Positions 15,552 to 24,932 of a stretch of 35,387 nt of DNA are shown piece after piece. Source of the DNA: Lachnospiraceae bacterium (GTDB lineage: Bacteria > Bacillota > Clostridia > Lachnospirales > Lachnospiraceae); contig JAFTEC010000099.1 of NCBI GenBank assembly GCA_017453865.1, positions 1 to 35,387 on the forward strand. The letters run 5' to 3'. The notes below the pieces were generated by a model. That model was not told where the DNA came from. It was given only the letters and a program-made list of their open reading frames with translations, and did no database searches. The position numbers were made by a program, and so were the translations under genes. The stretch's first letter is position 1; each line of letters begins with the position of its first letter.

Positions 15552-16602
15552 AAGCGGGATAGCCCATTATACCGGGCTGCTGGTCAGGAGCTTAAAGGAA
15601 ATGGCTGAGGTCCGGACCATATCATACAAAATGCAGTACCCGAAGCTTCTTTTTAAACAGGAGCAGCGGGACTACTCCAATGACCGCTTTAAGATTGATG
15701 ATGCGCTGTTTCTTATAAACACCGCGAATCCCTTTAATATCATAAAGACTGCCTTTACCGTAAACCGCTATGATCCGGATCTCGTGATAATACAGTGGTG
15801 GCACCCGTATTTTGCGCCCTGCTACCGGATACTTACCACCTTTCTTAAGAAACCGGTCCTTTTTATCTGTCACAATGTGTTCCCCCATGAGCGCTTTGTA
15901 ATGGACAGATTCCTTACAAAGCTCACTCTCTCAAAGGGGGATTTTTTTATTCTCCATTCGGAAAAGGAGGTTCGGGATCTCCTGACCATACTGCCGGACG
16001 CCAAGTACAGGGTGAATATGCACCCCACCTATGCGGCCTTCAGGACGGGGGAGATAAGGGAAAAGAGCTCACCCGAAAAGAGACTGCTGTTTTTCGGGCT
16101 TGTACGTCCCTACAAGGGGCTTGGATATCTTCTGGAGGCTCTGAAGGAGCTGCCGGATGTGTATATCACCATAGCCGGAGATTTCGGAGGGAGCAGGAAG
16201 GATTACGGGGAGCTTCTGTCGGATCAGGCTATTAGGGACAGGATCGAGGTGGTGGACCGTTATATTCCTGATAAGGATATCCAGGGCTACTTCGAAAACT
16301 GCGATGCTGTGGTACTTCCCTATGTGGACGCAACCCAGAGCGGCGTTGCCCAGATGGCATTCGGTTTTGAAAAGCCGGTCATTGCCACAAGGGTCGGAGG
16401 CCTGCCGGAGGTTGTCACCGACGGAGTCACGGGGATCCTTACAGAGCCCGGCGACGCCGGAGCTTTAAGAAACGGGATAGAAAGGTTTTTTAAGCTGAAG
16501 GAGGGAAATACGGACTTCAGGAAGAATATACTTGCTGATTCCGAACGCTTCACCTGGGAGCATCTGTGCAGCACCATACTGGATATGACAGCGACATCCT
16601 GA
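15502..16602 (+). CDS. GT4 family glycosyltransferase
   Basis: The 366-residue GT-B enzyme has a Rossmann N-terminus (IAVIGPVYPYKSGIAHYT), a C-terminal donor-binding domain starting near LLFFGLVRPYKGLGYLLEAL (~194-213) and VLPYVDATQSGVAQMAFGFEKPVIATRVGGLPEVV in its second half. It is probably soluble or peripheral. Its start lies 50 bp inside the preceding gene in another frame; the first residues belong to the conserved fold, so the overlap is real. GAGAAGGATCTG is the likely ribosome site. The typical first Glu of the EX7E motif appears as Asp-Ala-Thr. Confidence 0.87.
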   Translation: MTGKKRIAVIGPVYPYKSGIAHYTGLLVRSLKEMAEVRTISYKMQYPKLLFKQEQRDYSNDRFKIDDALFLINTANPFNIIKTAFTVNRYDPDLVIIQWWHPYFAPCYRILTTFLKKPVLFICHNVFPHERFVMDRFLTKLTLSKGDFFILHSEKEVRDLLTILPDAKYRVNMHPTYAAFRTGEIREKSSPEKRLLFFGLVRPYKGLGYLLEALKELPDVYITIAGDFGGSRKDYGELLSDQAIRDRIEVVDRYIPDKDIQGYFENCDAVVLPYVDATQSGVAQMAFGFEKPVIATRVGGLPEVVTDGVTGILTEPGDAGALRNGIERFFKLKEGNTDFRKNILADSERFTWEHLCSTILDMTATS

Positions 16603-16632
16603 ACGAAACAATATCATTCTGAGCGAAGCAAT
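16597..16632. repeat. Imperfect direct repeat resembling a dispersed CATTCTGAGCGAAGC-type element
   Basis: TCCTGAACGAAACAAT (16597-16612) and TTCTGAGCGAAGCAAT (16617-16632) match at 13 of 16 positions. CATTCTGAGCGAAGC resembles a short repeat that, from memory, is scattered between genes in many bacterial genomes. The first copy contains the stop codon of the upstream gene. Confidence 0.55.
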
Positions 16633-16641
16633 GAAGCTTAT

Positions 16642-17493
16642 ATGAAGACAACACTGATAATCCTAAACTACAAAGACAGCGAGCGCACCCTGACTCTACT
16701 TAATAAGGTCAGGGAATACAGGATCCTTGACAATATAGTGATCGTGGACAATGCCTCCGGTGACGGCTCCTATGAGAGTCTGAAAAGGGAAGAGGATGGC
16801 CGGATCCACGTTATCGAAAGAGAGGAAAACGGAGGCTATTCCTCCGGAAACAATACCGGTGCTCTCTACGCACTTAAGCATTTCAGACCTGACATCCTGT
16901 TCTTTGCAAACCCCGATGTGTTCTTTACGGAGGAAACGGCGGAAGTCATGGCGGGAGCGCTGGAGCGGAATTCCGGCTTCGCGTCCGTGGCACCTCTTGT
17001 AAGGCAGGGGTATAATGTGTGGAACCTGCCGGGCTTTCCGGGGGTGCTTATGAGCTTATTCCTGATCCTCTTTACCCTTGACAAAAAACGGATACGCGCA
17101 GGGCTTGAGAGACATAATAAAGAGCTTTCGGAGGTCGGAGTTGTGGAGGGATCATTCTTCGCGGTGGATGCCGGAAAATTTAAGGAGGTACAGGGCTTTG
17201 ATGAAAGGACCTTCCTCTATTCGGAGGAGATCATCCTGGCGCGGCGTTTCCGCGCCCATGGCTACAAAACAGGCGTACTGACCCGCTTCCGCTATGACCA
17301 CCTTCACTCCGCCAGCATAAAGAAGATCTACAGATCCAGTAAGGCAGCTGCCTTCCATCATTTCAGGGACAGCTTCAGGATATATAATAAGTATTATCTG
17401 AAGACCAATGCCCTGGAGGACAGGATATTCGATATCTGCTGGGGCTTAGGCTACGCAGAGAGGGTGGTATATGATCTTGTTCTGTCCTCCTGA
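16642..17493 (+). CDS. GT2 glycosyltransferase (rhamnosyltransferase-like)
   Basis: The 283 residues contain a GT-A domain: TLIILNYKDSERT (~4-16), IVIVDNASGDGSYESL (~32-47), ENGGYSSGNNTGALYA (~62-77), FFANPDVFFT (~87-96, Asn-Pro-Asp in place of DxD), VEGSFFAVD and FLYSEEIILARR. This layout is seen in WbbL-type rhamnosyl- and galactofuranosyltransferases, but the sugar is not decided. No strong ribosome site precedes the ATG. Short dispersed-repeat remnants flank the gene on both sides. Confidence 0.87.
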   Translation: MKTTLIILNYKDSERTLTLLNKVREYRILDNIVIVDNASGDGSYESLKREEDGRIHVIEREENGGYSSGNNTGALYALKHFRPDILFFANPDVFFTEETAEVMAGALERNSGFASVAPLVRQGYNVWNLPGFPGVLMSLFLILFTLDKKRIRAGLERHNKELSEVGVVEGSFFAVDAGKFKEVQGFDERTFLYSEEIILARRFRAHGYKTGVLTRFRYDHLHSASIKKIYRSSKAAAFHHFRDSFRIYNKYYLKTNALEDRIFDICWGLGYAERVVYDLVLSS

Positions 17494-17509
17494 TCTTTCA
17501 CCCGTAGAA

Positions 17510-17545
17510 GAGGATTCTTCGGGCTTTGCCTCCGGAATGACAAAA
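17510..17545. repeat. Repeat remnant in inverted orientation to the one at 16597-16632
   Basis: GAGGATTCTTCGGG followed by CCGGAATGAC reads on the minus strand as GTCATTCCGG...CGAAGAATCC, a form of the same CATTCTGAGCGAAGC...GAAGAATC family. It lies on the other side of the gene at 16642-17493. Confidence 0.5.
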
Positions 17546-17555
17546 GGGAGTCGGA

Positions 17556-18656
17556 ATGAATTTCGTCACACTTTTTTTACGAATGAAAAATGTACATCTC
17601 CTTAAGGATGTGGGGATGATACCATATATCCTTCACCGGGACTATGGGGTGGATGCCTGCATGGTCAGTATGAAGAATGAGGAAAAGTACCCCTACCTCG
17701 ATAAAGAGGTCAGGGGGCTTAAGATGCGTTTTCTTCCCGAAAACAGATTTTCCGGCGTTTTCTCCGGTATGAGATACGTATGGGATAATGCGGAAAACAT
17801 AGATGTTCTGAACGTATACCATCTTAATCTGTCCTCCTTCCTTTTCCTCCTTATCTATAAATTCAGAAAGAAAAGGGGCGGAAAGGGATATCTGAAGCTT
17901 GATATGGATCTGAAGGGCTACAAACGGCTTTTTATGCCGAATCCGGTGGGCTTTATCAAGCGCCGCACCATGGATCTCGCGGATGTTATCTCCGTTGAGA
18001 CAACGGTGCTTTCGGAAAAGCTCATTAAGAAATACGGCAGCCGGGTGATATATATTCCAAACGGCTTCTACGCCGACGGAAAGGAGAGCGAGAGGGAATT
18101 TAAGAAGGAGGATATCATCTTAACTGTCGGAAACCTTGGAACATATCCCAAGGCCACGGATGTGCTCTTAAAAGCCTTTGCAGGGGCAGCGGGAGGTAAT
18201 GACTGGAAGCTTATCCTTGCGGGGCCTGTGGAAAAGAGCTTTAAGCCCTTTATAAATGATTTCCTGACAAAGCACGAATATCTGAGGGACAGGATAATCT
18301 TTACAGGAGAGATAAGGGACAAGGAGAGATTAAAGGAGTATTACCGCAGGGCAAAGATCTTTGTACTGCCCTCAAGGAGCGAAAGCTTCGGAATAGTCCT
18401 GCTGGAAGCCGCGTCAAACGGCGACTTCCTTGTTACCACTACGGGGGTCCCCGCGGGAAGGGATATTTATAATGACGGGAAATTCGGCTTTATCGTGCCG
18501 CCGGATGATATAACCATGCTTTCGGATGCCTTTGTGCGCCTGATGAATTCGAAGGCGGACTGGGGAAGCAGGGCTGCGGAGATCGCGGACTACGCATGGC
18601 ATGATTTCAGGTGGGAGCCCATAGTCGCAAAGCTCTACGAGGTACTGAAGAATTGA
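17556..18656 (+). CDS. GT4 family glycosyltransferase
   Basis: The 366-residue GT-B protein has a poorly conserved N-terminal acceptor domain and a clear C-terminal donor domain: ILTVGNLGTYPKATDVLLKA (~188-207), IIFTGEIRDKERLKEYY and the EX7E motif in LPSRSESFGIVLLEAASNG. The intact Glu pair suggests activity. GGGAGTCGGA precedes the ATG. The stop overlaps the TTG start of the next gene (TTGA). Acceptor and sugar are unknown. Confidence 0.86.
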   Translation: MNFVTLFLRMKNVHLLKDVGMIPYILHRDYGVDACMVSMKNEEKYPYLDKEVRGLKMRFLPENRFSGVFSGMRYVWDNAENIDVLNVYHLNLSSFLFLLIYKFRKKRGGKGYLKLDMDLKGYKRLFMPNPVGFIKRRTMDLADVISVETTVLSEKLIKKYGSRVIYIPNGFYADGKESEREFKKEDIILTVGNLGTYPKATDVLLKAFAGAAGGNDWKLILAGPVEKSFKPFINDFLTKHEYLRDRIIFTGEIRDKERLKEYYRRAKIFVLPSRSESFGIVLLEAASNGDFLVTTTGVPAGRDIYNDGKFGFIVPPDDITMLSDAFVRLMNSKADWGSRAAEIADYAWHDFRWEPIVAKLYEVLKN

Positions 18657-19462
18657 TATCCGTTATCACCGTTTGTTACAATGAAGAGGAGCATATAAGC
18701 TCCACCATACGTTCGGTATTCGATCAGTCCTACACCGACTTTGAATACATAATAAAGGACGGCGGCTCCGTTGACGGGACTCTGCTTAAGATTAAGAGAT
18801 GGGAGAAGCCCTTTGAAGAAAAAGGGATAAAATTTACCGTTATCTCCGCTGCCGACAAGGGTATCTATGATGCGATGAATAAGGCGGTACTCTCTGCAGC
18901 GGGGGAATTCGTAAGCTTTATGAACGGCGGGGACTGCTTTGCTTCCGCGGGAACGCTGGAAAAGATCTTTAAGAATAAGGATCACAGGGGAACTGACCTT
19001 ATCTACGGTGATACAGTGGAGGAGGAGTTCGGGGAGCTCCACTATTTCAGAAAGTGTCCGGAGCTTATAAAGGAGCGTATGCCCTTTTCCCACCAGAGTG
19101 TTTTTGTGAGACGGGAGCTTCTCCTTAAATACCCCTTCAGGCTTAAGTATCCGATCGCCGCGGACTACGACTTTCTCCTGACCCTTTATGAAAAAGGCTG
19201 CACCTTTAAGGACAGCGGTACGGTTGTGGCAATGGTCACAAAGGACGGCAAGTCCAGCCTGAGACTTAAGGATACCTATCTCGAGAGCCTGGCCTTGAGA
19301 AAGGAGCACGGGATAGCGGTGCCCGAAGGAGTGAAGCTTAAGCTTAAGACCCTATGGCTTGATATAAAGCAGTTCGGAATGGATCATTTTCCGGAGGGGC
19401 TTAAATATATGATAAGAAAAGTCCAGAGAAAATTACGAGGACAGAAGAGATACTACGCATGA
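18653..19462 (+). CDS. GT2 glycosyltransferase
   Basis: The 269-residue GT-A protein begins at once with the fold: [20 protein letters not shown] (~3-22), [37 protein letters not shown] and FMNGGDCF in the DxD position. [15 protein letters not shown] is typical of the enzymes that add single sugars in exopolysaccharide clusters. I chose the TTG at 18653, which overlaps the upstream TGA, over a GTG at 18611 that would add 14 unconserved residues. It overlaps the next gene by 4 bp (ATGA). Confidence 0.86.
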   Translation: MISVITVCYNEEEHISSTIRSVFDQSYTDFEYIIKDGGSVDGTLLKIKRWEKPFEEKGIKFTVISAADKGIYDAMNKAVLSAAGEFVSFMNGGDCFASAGTLEKIFKNKDHRGTDLIYGDTVEEEFGELHYFRKCPELIKERMPFSHQSVFVRRELLLKYPFRLKYPIAADYDFLLTLYEKGCTFKDSGTVVAMVTKDGKSSLRLKDTYLESLALRKEHGIAVPEGVKLKLKTLWLDIKQFGMDHFPEGLKYMIRKVQRKLRGQKRYYA

Positions 19463-20145
19463 TACTGCTCAGACACATTTTATCCATTGCACAGGGCTTT
19501 TACAGATGCTTTTTATATCCCGTAAAAAGCTTTCTTCTCGAATGCTCCGCACAGAGTATTTTTAAGAAGGGCTCCTATGTATCAAAGGATTCCATAGTGG
19601 AGGGGCATAATTATCTCGGGAAAAATACGGAGATACATGGCTGCCGCCTGGGCTACGGCTCATACATCAATAATAACGGGAACTTTTCCCATACCGATAT
19701 CGGCTACTATACCTCCATCGGGGTCAATGTGACTACCGCGGTGGGCGGGCATCCCCTGAACGGTGCGGCAGCGCTGCACCCCGCCTTTACCGATCCAAAG
19801 AAGGTCTTCGGCTTCAGCTATGCCAAAGAAAAGACCTATAATGACGAAACCCCGCGTATTTCCATAGGAAGCGATGTCTGGATCGGAAACAACGTGACCA
19901 TACTTGACGGGGCGAAGATCGGGGACGGCGCCGTGGTGGGCGCGGGAGCCGTGGTAAGGGGAGAGCTGCCGCCCTACAGCATAAACGCCGGCGTTCCGGC
20001 ACGTACCATAAGGTACAGATTTTCGGAAGAGGAGATAGAAAAACTCCTTCAACTTAAGTGGTGGGAAAAGGACGAGAAATGGATCCGCTCCCATATAGAC
20101 GACTTTAATGATGTACGGAAGCTTACGGAGGAGATCCGGAAATGA
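19459..20145 (+). CDS. Hexapeptide-repeat O-acyltransferase (CatB/XAT-like)
   Basis: The 228 residues contain left-handed beta-helix repeats, clearest in [15 protein letters not shown] and [20 protein letters not shown] (~155-180), ending with [14 protein letters not shown]. His98 in VGGHPL is the likely catalytic base by comparison with CatB-type acetyltransferases. It probably moves an acetyl group from acetyl-CoA to a sugar of the glycan made by this cluster. The first ~30 residues are hydrophobic and may bind the membrane. It shares 4-bp overlaps with both neighbours. Confidence 0.87.
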   Translation: MILLRHILSIAQGFYRCFLYPVKSFLLECSAQSIFKKGSYVSKDSIVEGHNYLGKNTEIHGCRLGYGSYINNNGNFSHTDIGYYTSIGVNVTTAVGGHPLNGAAALHPAFTDPKKVFGFSYAKEKTYNDETPRISIGSDVWIGNNVTILDGAKIGDGAVVGAGAVVRGELPPYSINAGVPARTIRYRFSEEEIEKLLQLKWWEKDEKWIRSHIDDFNDVRKLTEEIRK

Positions 20146-21266
20146 GCATGAAGCCTGCCATAGTGGTCGTGGCATACAACAGGGTAAAGGCATTGCAGCG
20201 CCTCCTGGACAGCCTTAAAAACGCGGATTACAGTGGTTTTTCGGATATCACCCTTATAATCAGCATAGATAAGAGCGATAACAGTGAGGTTTCTGAGGCG
20301 GCAGAAGCCTTTTCCTGGGAGCAGGGAGAGAAAAGGGTGGTGACCCATCCCGAAAGACTGGGATTAAAAAAGCATATACTTGGGCTCGGGGATCTGACAA
20401 AGGAATTCGGAAGCATAATCATGCTGGAGGATGATCTTTTCGTTTCTCCTTTCTTTTACCACTATAGCTCCGCCGCGCTTAATAAGGTTTCGGGAGACAG
20501 CAAGGTTGCCGGAGTTTCCCTCTACAGCCATAAATTCAATGTTTTCGCGCGTCTTCCCTTTGATGCGGCAGACGATGGCTACGATAATTTCTATTTCCGT
20601 TTTCCTTCCAGCTGGGGGCAGGCCTGGACAGGAGAGCAGTGGAGCTCCTTCAGGAGCTGGCTCGATGAGCATGACGGGGAGGACCTCCACGGTAACGGTA
20701 TGCCGGCACCCGCAGCGGAATGGGGAAGCTCATCCTGGTTAAAATACGCCCTTAAATATGCGATAGAAGAGGATAAGACCTGGTTTTATCCAAGGACCTC
20801 TTACACAACAAATTTTTTTGATGAGGGGGAGCACACGAATGAAGCAGTCACCGATCTTCAGGTGCCCCTGAGCCTTGGACTAAAGAGGGAATACTGCTTT
20901 TCCCTTTATGAGGAATCCGGTTCGAAATACGATCCGTATTTTGAAAACGATGCGCTGCCCTTTCAGTCGGATATCTACGGGCTTAAGAGGAGGGATAAGG
21001 CATTAAAGGACGGGTGCTTCTATTCCTCGGAAATACTGCCCTTAAGGATAAGGGAAAGCTTCGGCCTTTCATTAAGGCCCGTTGACAGCAATATTCTGTT
21101 CCGGATCCCGGGAGAGGGGATCTTTCTCTACGACCCGTCGGAAAAAACGGAAACAAGGCACAAGGAAAGCGCAAGGCTTGAAAAATACTTTTATCCCGGA
21201 ATGAACAGAAGGAAGATCATGAAGCTTATCGGAGACAGGTTTGAAGGATATTTTAAGAAAGCTTAA
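20142..21266 (+). CDS. GT-A fold glycosyltransferase, unassigned family
   Basis: The 374 residues start with [20 protein letters not shown] (~5-24) and show [17 protein letters not shown] (~92-108) at the place of a DxD motif, then [14 protein letters not shown]. The layout recalls GnT-I-like and other LEDD-type transferases. It is about 100 residues longer than a simple GT2. The ATG has GGAGATCCGGAA upstream. The last 26 bp overlap the ABC transporter gene. A glycosyltransferase role is likely but the family and sugar are not settled. Confidence 0.75.
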   Translation: MSMKPAIVVVAYNRVKALQRLLDSLKNADYSGFSDITLIISIDKSDNSEVSEAAEAFSWEQGEKRVVTHPERLGLKKHILGLGDLTKEFGSIIMLEDDLFVSPFFYHYSSAALNKVSGDSKVAGVSLYSHKFNVFARLPFDAADDGYDNFYFRFPSSWGQAWTGEQWSSFRSWLDEHDGEDLHGNGMPAPAAEWGSSSWLKYALKYAIEEDKTWFYPRTSYTTNFFDEGEHTNEAVTDLQVPLSLGLKREYCFSLYEESGSKYDPYFENDALPFQSDIYGLKRRDKALKDGCFYSSEILPLRIRESFGLSLRPVDSNILFRIPGEGIFLYDPSEKTETRHKESARLEKYFYPGMNRRKIMKLIGDRFEGYFKKA

Positions 21267-22995
21267 TTATATATTCAATGCTTCACAGAAGAGACGCATG
21301 GTGCTCCTTATGGTCTGCATCTTTATCGGTGCTGCGCTGGAGCTTCTCGGAGTGTCCCTTATAATGCCGCTTATCCAGCTTATCTCCACACCGGAGGTGG
21401 TCACGGAAAACGGCGTCCTTTCAACGGTTTATAATGCACTCGATATGAAGAGCGTTCAGGGTTTTTTCATTTTTCTGGTGATCGTTATAATCGTACTGTA
21501 TTTCCTTAAGAACCTCTACCTTTCGGTCCTTTATTATTTCCAGTATTCCTTTATCTACAATAACCAGCTGAAGGTGGCGGGGAGGCTTATCGACTGTTAC
21601 CTGAAAAAGCCCTACACCTACCATCTGGATCACAATACCTCGGATATGATAAGGAATATCATGCTGGATACGGACAGGCTCTTTCAGCTGATACTGTCAT
21701 TCCTTAACCTTATGAGCGAGATACTGCTGTCCCTTTTACTTGTGATCTATCTTCTGATAAGTGATCCTATGATGTCCTGCACCGTGGCGGGTCTTCTCCT
21801 TATCTGCATGGCCGTCTTCCGGATACTTACAAAGAAAAGGGTACATTCCTACGGGAAGATGAACCAGGAATACGACGGGCGGATGCATCAGGCCATAAAC
21901 CAGGCTTTGGGGGCGGTCAAGGATATAAAGATCCTCCACAGGGAAAGATACTTTGTGGACAGCTTTGTTTCCTGCGGCAGAAAGAAAATGACTGCCCTTA
22001 TAAACACTAATTTTTTCGGCACCATCCCGAAATATATCATAGAGACCATAACCGTTGCAGCGATCATGCTGGTACTGATCTATAAGCTTATGAGCGGCAC
22101 CGACTTAAATACCCTGCTGCCGGTCCTCGCCTCCTTTGCCGTGGCGGCGTTTAAGCTGCTGCCCTCCGTGGGTAAGGTGAGTAACTATATGAATAATATA
22201 ACCTTTCTAAAGCCCTCCATAGATCTTATCTACCATGACCTGAAGGAGACGGAGGACATGGAAAACGTGGTGATAGAGGATCCGGATGATGCGGAAAGGC
22301 ACGATGGCAGCCCCTCGGAGATCAGGATAGAGGATCTCTTTTACAGATACCCGAAGACTGAAAATGATGTTCTTAAGGGAGTGAGCTTCAATATAGCCCT
22401 CGGGACCTCCATCGGACTCATAGGAGAGAGCGGTGCGGGAAAATCAACCCTGGCGGATGTGATCCTTGGGATCCTTTATCCAAGGGAAGGACGGGTTATG
22501 TACGGGAGCATGGATGTCCATGAATACCCCTTGAAATGGGCGGAAAAGCTTGCCTATATCCCCCAGGCAATCTTCCTTGCGGATGAGAGCATCAGAAAAA
22601 ATGTGGCATTCGGCATTGATGACGGGGAAATAGATGAGGATAAGGTCTGGGAGGCTCTCGAAGAAGCGCAGCTCTCTGATTTTGTGCGTTCCCTGCCGGA
22701 TGGACTCAGTACTGAGGTGGGTGAAAGGGGAGTAAGGCTTTCCGGAGGACAGAGGCAGAGGATAGGCATAGCCCGCGCCCTATACGGAAATCCCGAGATA
22801 CTTGTTCTCGATGAAGCCACAAGCGCCCTTGATTCCGAAACGGAGACTGCGGTAATGGAGGCAATAGAGCGGCTTCATGGAAAGAAGACCCTTATAATCA
22901 TTGCCCACCGCCTGACCACGATAAAAAACTGCGAATATATTTACCGTGTGGAGAACGGTAATGTATATCCGGTGGATAAGAAGGAATTATTTTGA
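21241..22995 (+). CDS. ABC transporter, fused permease and ATPase (PglK/MsbA-like flippase)
   Basis: The 584-residue half-transporter has about six membrane helices in residues 18-310 and an ATPase domain from ~355. Walker A is GESGAGKST (~395-403), the signature is LSGGQRQRIGIARAL (~500-514), Walker B is ILVLDEATSALD (~520-531) and the switch is IIAHRLTT (~553-560). A homodimer would flip a lipid-linked glycan or export lipids. Position inside a glycosyltransferase cluster supports a PglK-like lipid-linked oligosaccharide flippase (inference). The start is TTG at 21241, preceded by GGAGACAGGT inside the upstream gene. Confidence 0.9.
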   Translation: MKDILRKLNYIFNASQKRRMVLLMVCIFIGAALELLGVSLIMPLIQLISTPEVVTENGVLSTVYNALDMKSVQGFFIFLVIVIIVLYFLKNLYLSVLYYFQYSFIYNNQLKVAGRLIDCYLKKPYTYHLDHNTSDMIRNIMLDTDRLFQLILSFLNLMSEILLSLLLVIYLLISDPMMSCTVAGLLLICMAVFRILTKKRVHSYGKMNQEYDGRMHQAINQALGAVKDIKILHRERYFVDSFVSCGRKKMTALINTNFFGTIPKYIIETITVAAIMLVLIYKLMSGTDLNTLLPVLASFAVAAFKLLPSVGKVSNYMNNITFLKPSIDLIYHDLKETEDMENVVIEDPDDAERHDGSPSEIRIEDLFYRYPKTENDVLKGVSFNIALGTSIGLIGESGAGKSTLADVILGILYPREGRVMYGSMDVHEYPLKWAEKLAYIPQAIFLADESIRKNVAFGIDDGEIDEDKVWEALEEAQLSDFVRSLPDGLSTEVGERGVRLSGGQRQRIGIARALYGNPEILVLDEATSALDSETETAVMEAIERLHGKKTLIIIAHRLTTIKNCEYIYRVENGNVYPVDKKELF

Positions 22996-23960
22996 ATCCC
23001 AAGCTTTCAGTCATATTGATAACATATAATCATGAGCCCTACATAAGGGAGTGCCTTGACGGGATCTTTATGCAGGAAACGGATTTCGACTTTGAGATCG
23101 TGGTCGGTGAGGATTGCAGTACGGACAATACCCGTGAGATACTTAAGGAATACGACAGAAAATATCCGGGCCGGATGAAGCTTCTCTTCAGGGAAAAAAA
23201 CCTTGGAAGGGTAACCTTAAATGTATATCAGACCTCAATGGAGGCAAGAGGTGAATACCTTGCTTACATCGAGGGAGATGATTTCTGGACGGATCCCAAA
23301 AAGCTTCAGAAGCAGGTATCGTTCCTTGAAGAGCATAAGGAGTATATGGGCACCACCTGCTCCTTCCGTCTGATCGGGGAAAGAAGCGAGCCCATAGAGA
23401 ATAAACGTCAGGAGGAGCTCTACGGCTGGAGCGGGGACTATACCTTCGGGGACTGGCAGGAGGCGGGGCCCTGGCCCGGACAGACTGCGGGGAATGTCTG
23501 CAGGAATTTTTATCATAACGGAAGGCTTGACTATACCATACTTTACCGGGCACATGACTTTATAGATGACGGTGTGATATTTACCTTTATCCTTCTTCAG
23601 GGTAAGATATTCAGGTTCGATGATATCATGGTGGCGCATAGATATGTGGAGAAGGAGGGCGGAGAAAGCTGGAATTCCAGGAAGCTTAAGCGGAACTACC
23701 TTATAGAGGAGTGTGACCTGAAGCGGAAGATGATGGAGTGGGTCGAAGAGAACGCGGGACTTTCCGACGCCGCCTTTCCGAGAGCGGATAAGGAATTTAA
23801 GACTGCACTTTCGGTATTTATAAAGCATCCCTCAAAGGAGACCGCGGATATGTTCTTCCCGTACCTCCGCTATTATCTGCATTTGAAATTCGGGCGTGTA
23901 AAAATGCGCGGTTCTGCAGGCCGGGGAGAGGTCCTTTCGGAGGGGCAGGTGAAGGAGTAA
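22992..23960 (+). CDS. GT2 glycosyltransferase
   Basis: The 322 residues start with LSVILITYNHEPYIRECLDG (~5-24), followed by IVVGEDCSTDNTREI, EYLAYIEGDDFWTDPKKLQKQ (DxD-like EGDD at ~93-96) and a C-terminal extension of about 100 residues rich in charged helices. GEDCS and EGDDFW are typical of transferases in capsule and flagellin-glycan clusters. The TTG start overlaps the stop of the ABC transporter gene (TTGA), indicating coupling. The sugar is unknown. Confidence 0.86.
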   Translation: MNPKLSVILITYNHEPYIRECLDGIFMQETDFDFEIVVGEDCSTDNTREILKEYDRKYPGRMKLLFREKNLGRVTLNVYQTSMEARGEYLAYIEGDDFWTDPKKLQKQVSFLEEHKEYMGTTCSFRLIGERSEPIENKRQEELYGWSGDYTFGDWQEAGPWPGQTAGNVCRNFYHNGRLDYTILYRAHDFIDDGVIFTFILLQGKIFRFDDIMVAHRYVEKEGGESWNSRKLKRNYLIEECDLKRKMMEWVEENAGLSDAAFPRADKEFKTALSVFIKHPSKETADMFFPYLRYYLHLKFGRVKMRGSAGRGEVLSEGQVKE

Positions 23961-24893
23961 ATGTATATACAGCGTTTTACAAGCGGTCTCGGGAATCAGA
24001 TGTTCCAGTACGCCTTTTATACCTATCTCAGAAAGAGGTACCCGAAGGAGCGGGTCCTTGCGGATATTTCGTGGTACAGCTGGAACGACGCCCATCAGGG
24101 CTTTGAGCTTGAAAGGCTTTTTAAGAGGGATGATAATCCGGATTTTATTTTCGAGAAGGCGACGGCTTTTGAGACCTATTGCTGCTCCGGTACAGTTCCG
24201 CAGACAGGCAGGGCGGCTTACTTTTTTAACCGCCTGACAAGGCTCTGCGCCGGAAAGCATTTTGAAAGGATAAGATACAGCGAAACCGGGCGGGAAGCAA
24301 AGAATGTGCTGAAGGACAGGATCGATGCTCTCCCCAAAGGGCGGAACCTCTATATCACGGGATACTTTCTGGATGAAGCCTATTATAAGGACGATCTTGA
24401 CTTCCTGAGGCGTGCCCTCTCCTTTTCGGAAAAGTCTGAGGATATAGGGGAGGATAATAAGGAGCTTCTGCGGGAGATAGGTGAAACCGCCTCAGTATCG
24501 ATCCACGTGAGACGCGGTGATTATCTGGCTCCGGGCTACACGGAGGCCTTTATCAATCTCGGCATGGATTACTACAAAAGAGCGGTTGAGAAAGCCCGGG
24601 AGCTTTTGGAAAACCCCGGGTTCTATATTTTCTCCGATGACAAGGATTTTATAAGTTCAGCCTTTGACTGGCTTCCGGAAAAAAGGGTGGTAGGCGGGAA
24701 TACCGGAGAAAAAAGCTATATAGATATGCTCCTTATGAGTAAGAGCCTCTGCCTCATCACAGCCAATTCCACGTTTTCAGAGTGGGCGGGGCTCCTTGAC
24801 AAAAGAGAGGGCTGCAGGGTGATATACCCAAAGGAGTATCTGAAGGAAAAGGACAGTGATATCCATACCATTCCGGGTTGGATACGGATGTGA
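23961..24893 (+). CDS. GT11 alpha-1,2-fucosyltransferase
   Basis: GT11 enzymes transfer L-fucose from GDP-fucose, usually to galactose in an alpha-1,2 link. The 310 residues have the N-terminal signature SGLGNQMFQYAFY (~8-20), the donor-binding motif HVRRGDY (182-188), FSDD (~224-227) and NSTFSEWAG (269-277), all hallmark positions. Some GT11 members use other acceptors or sugars, so the exact linkage is not certain. The ATG follows the previous stop directly, with AAGGAG overlapping that gene's end. No GDP-fucose synthesis genes are in the window. Confidence 0.92.
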   Translation: MYIQRFTSGLGNQMFQYAFYTYLRKRYPKERVLADISWYSWNDAHQGFELERLFKRDDNPDFIFEKATAFETYCCSGTVPQTGRAAYFFNRLTRLCAGKHFERIRYSETGREAKNVLKDRIDALPKGRNLYITGYFLDEAYYKDDLDFLRRALSFSEKSEDIGEDNKELLREIGETASVSIHVRRGDYLAPGYTEAFINLGMDYYKRAVEKARELLENPGFYIFSDDKDFISSAFDWLPEKRVVGGNTGEKSYIDMLLMSKSLCLITANSTFSEWAGLLDKREGCRVIYPKEYLKEKDSDIHTIPGWIRM

Positions 24894-24932
24894 GAGGATT
24901 CATTTTACAATCAGAAAGGTACTGAAAAAAGC

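Noticed and set aside
18611-18652. GTG start for the GT2 gene at 18653
   Set aside because: It would extend 42 bp further into the upstream gene and add residues before the conserved SVITVCYN start, while a TTGA overlap fits local practice.
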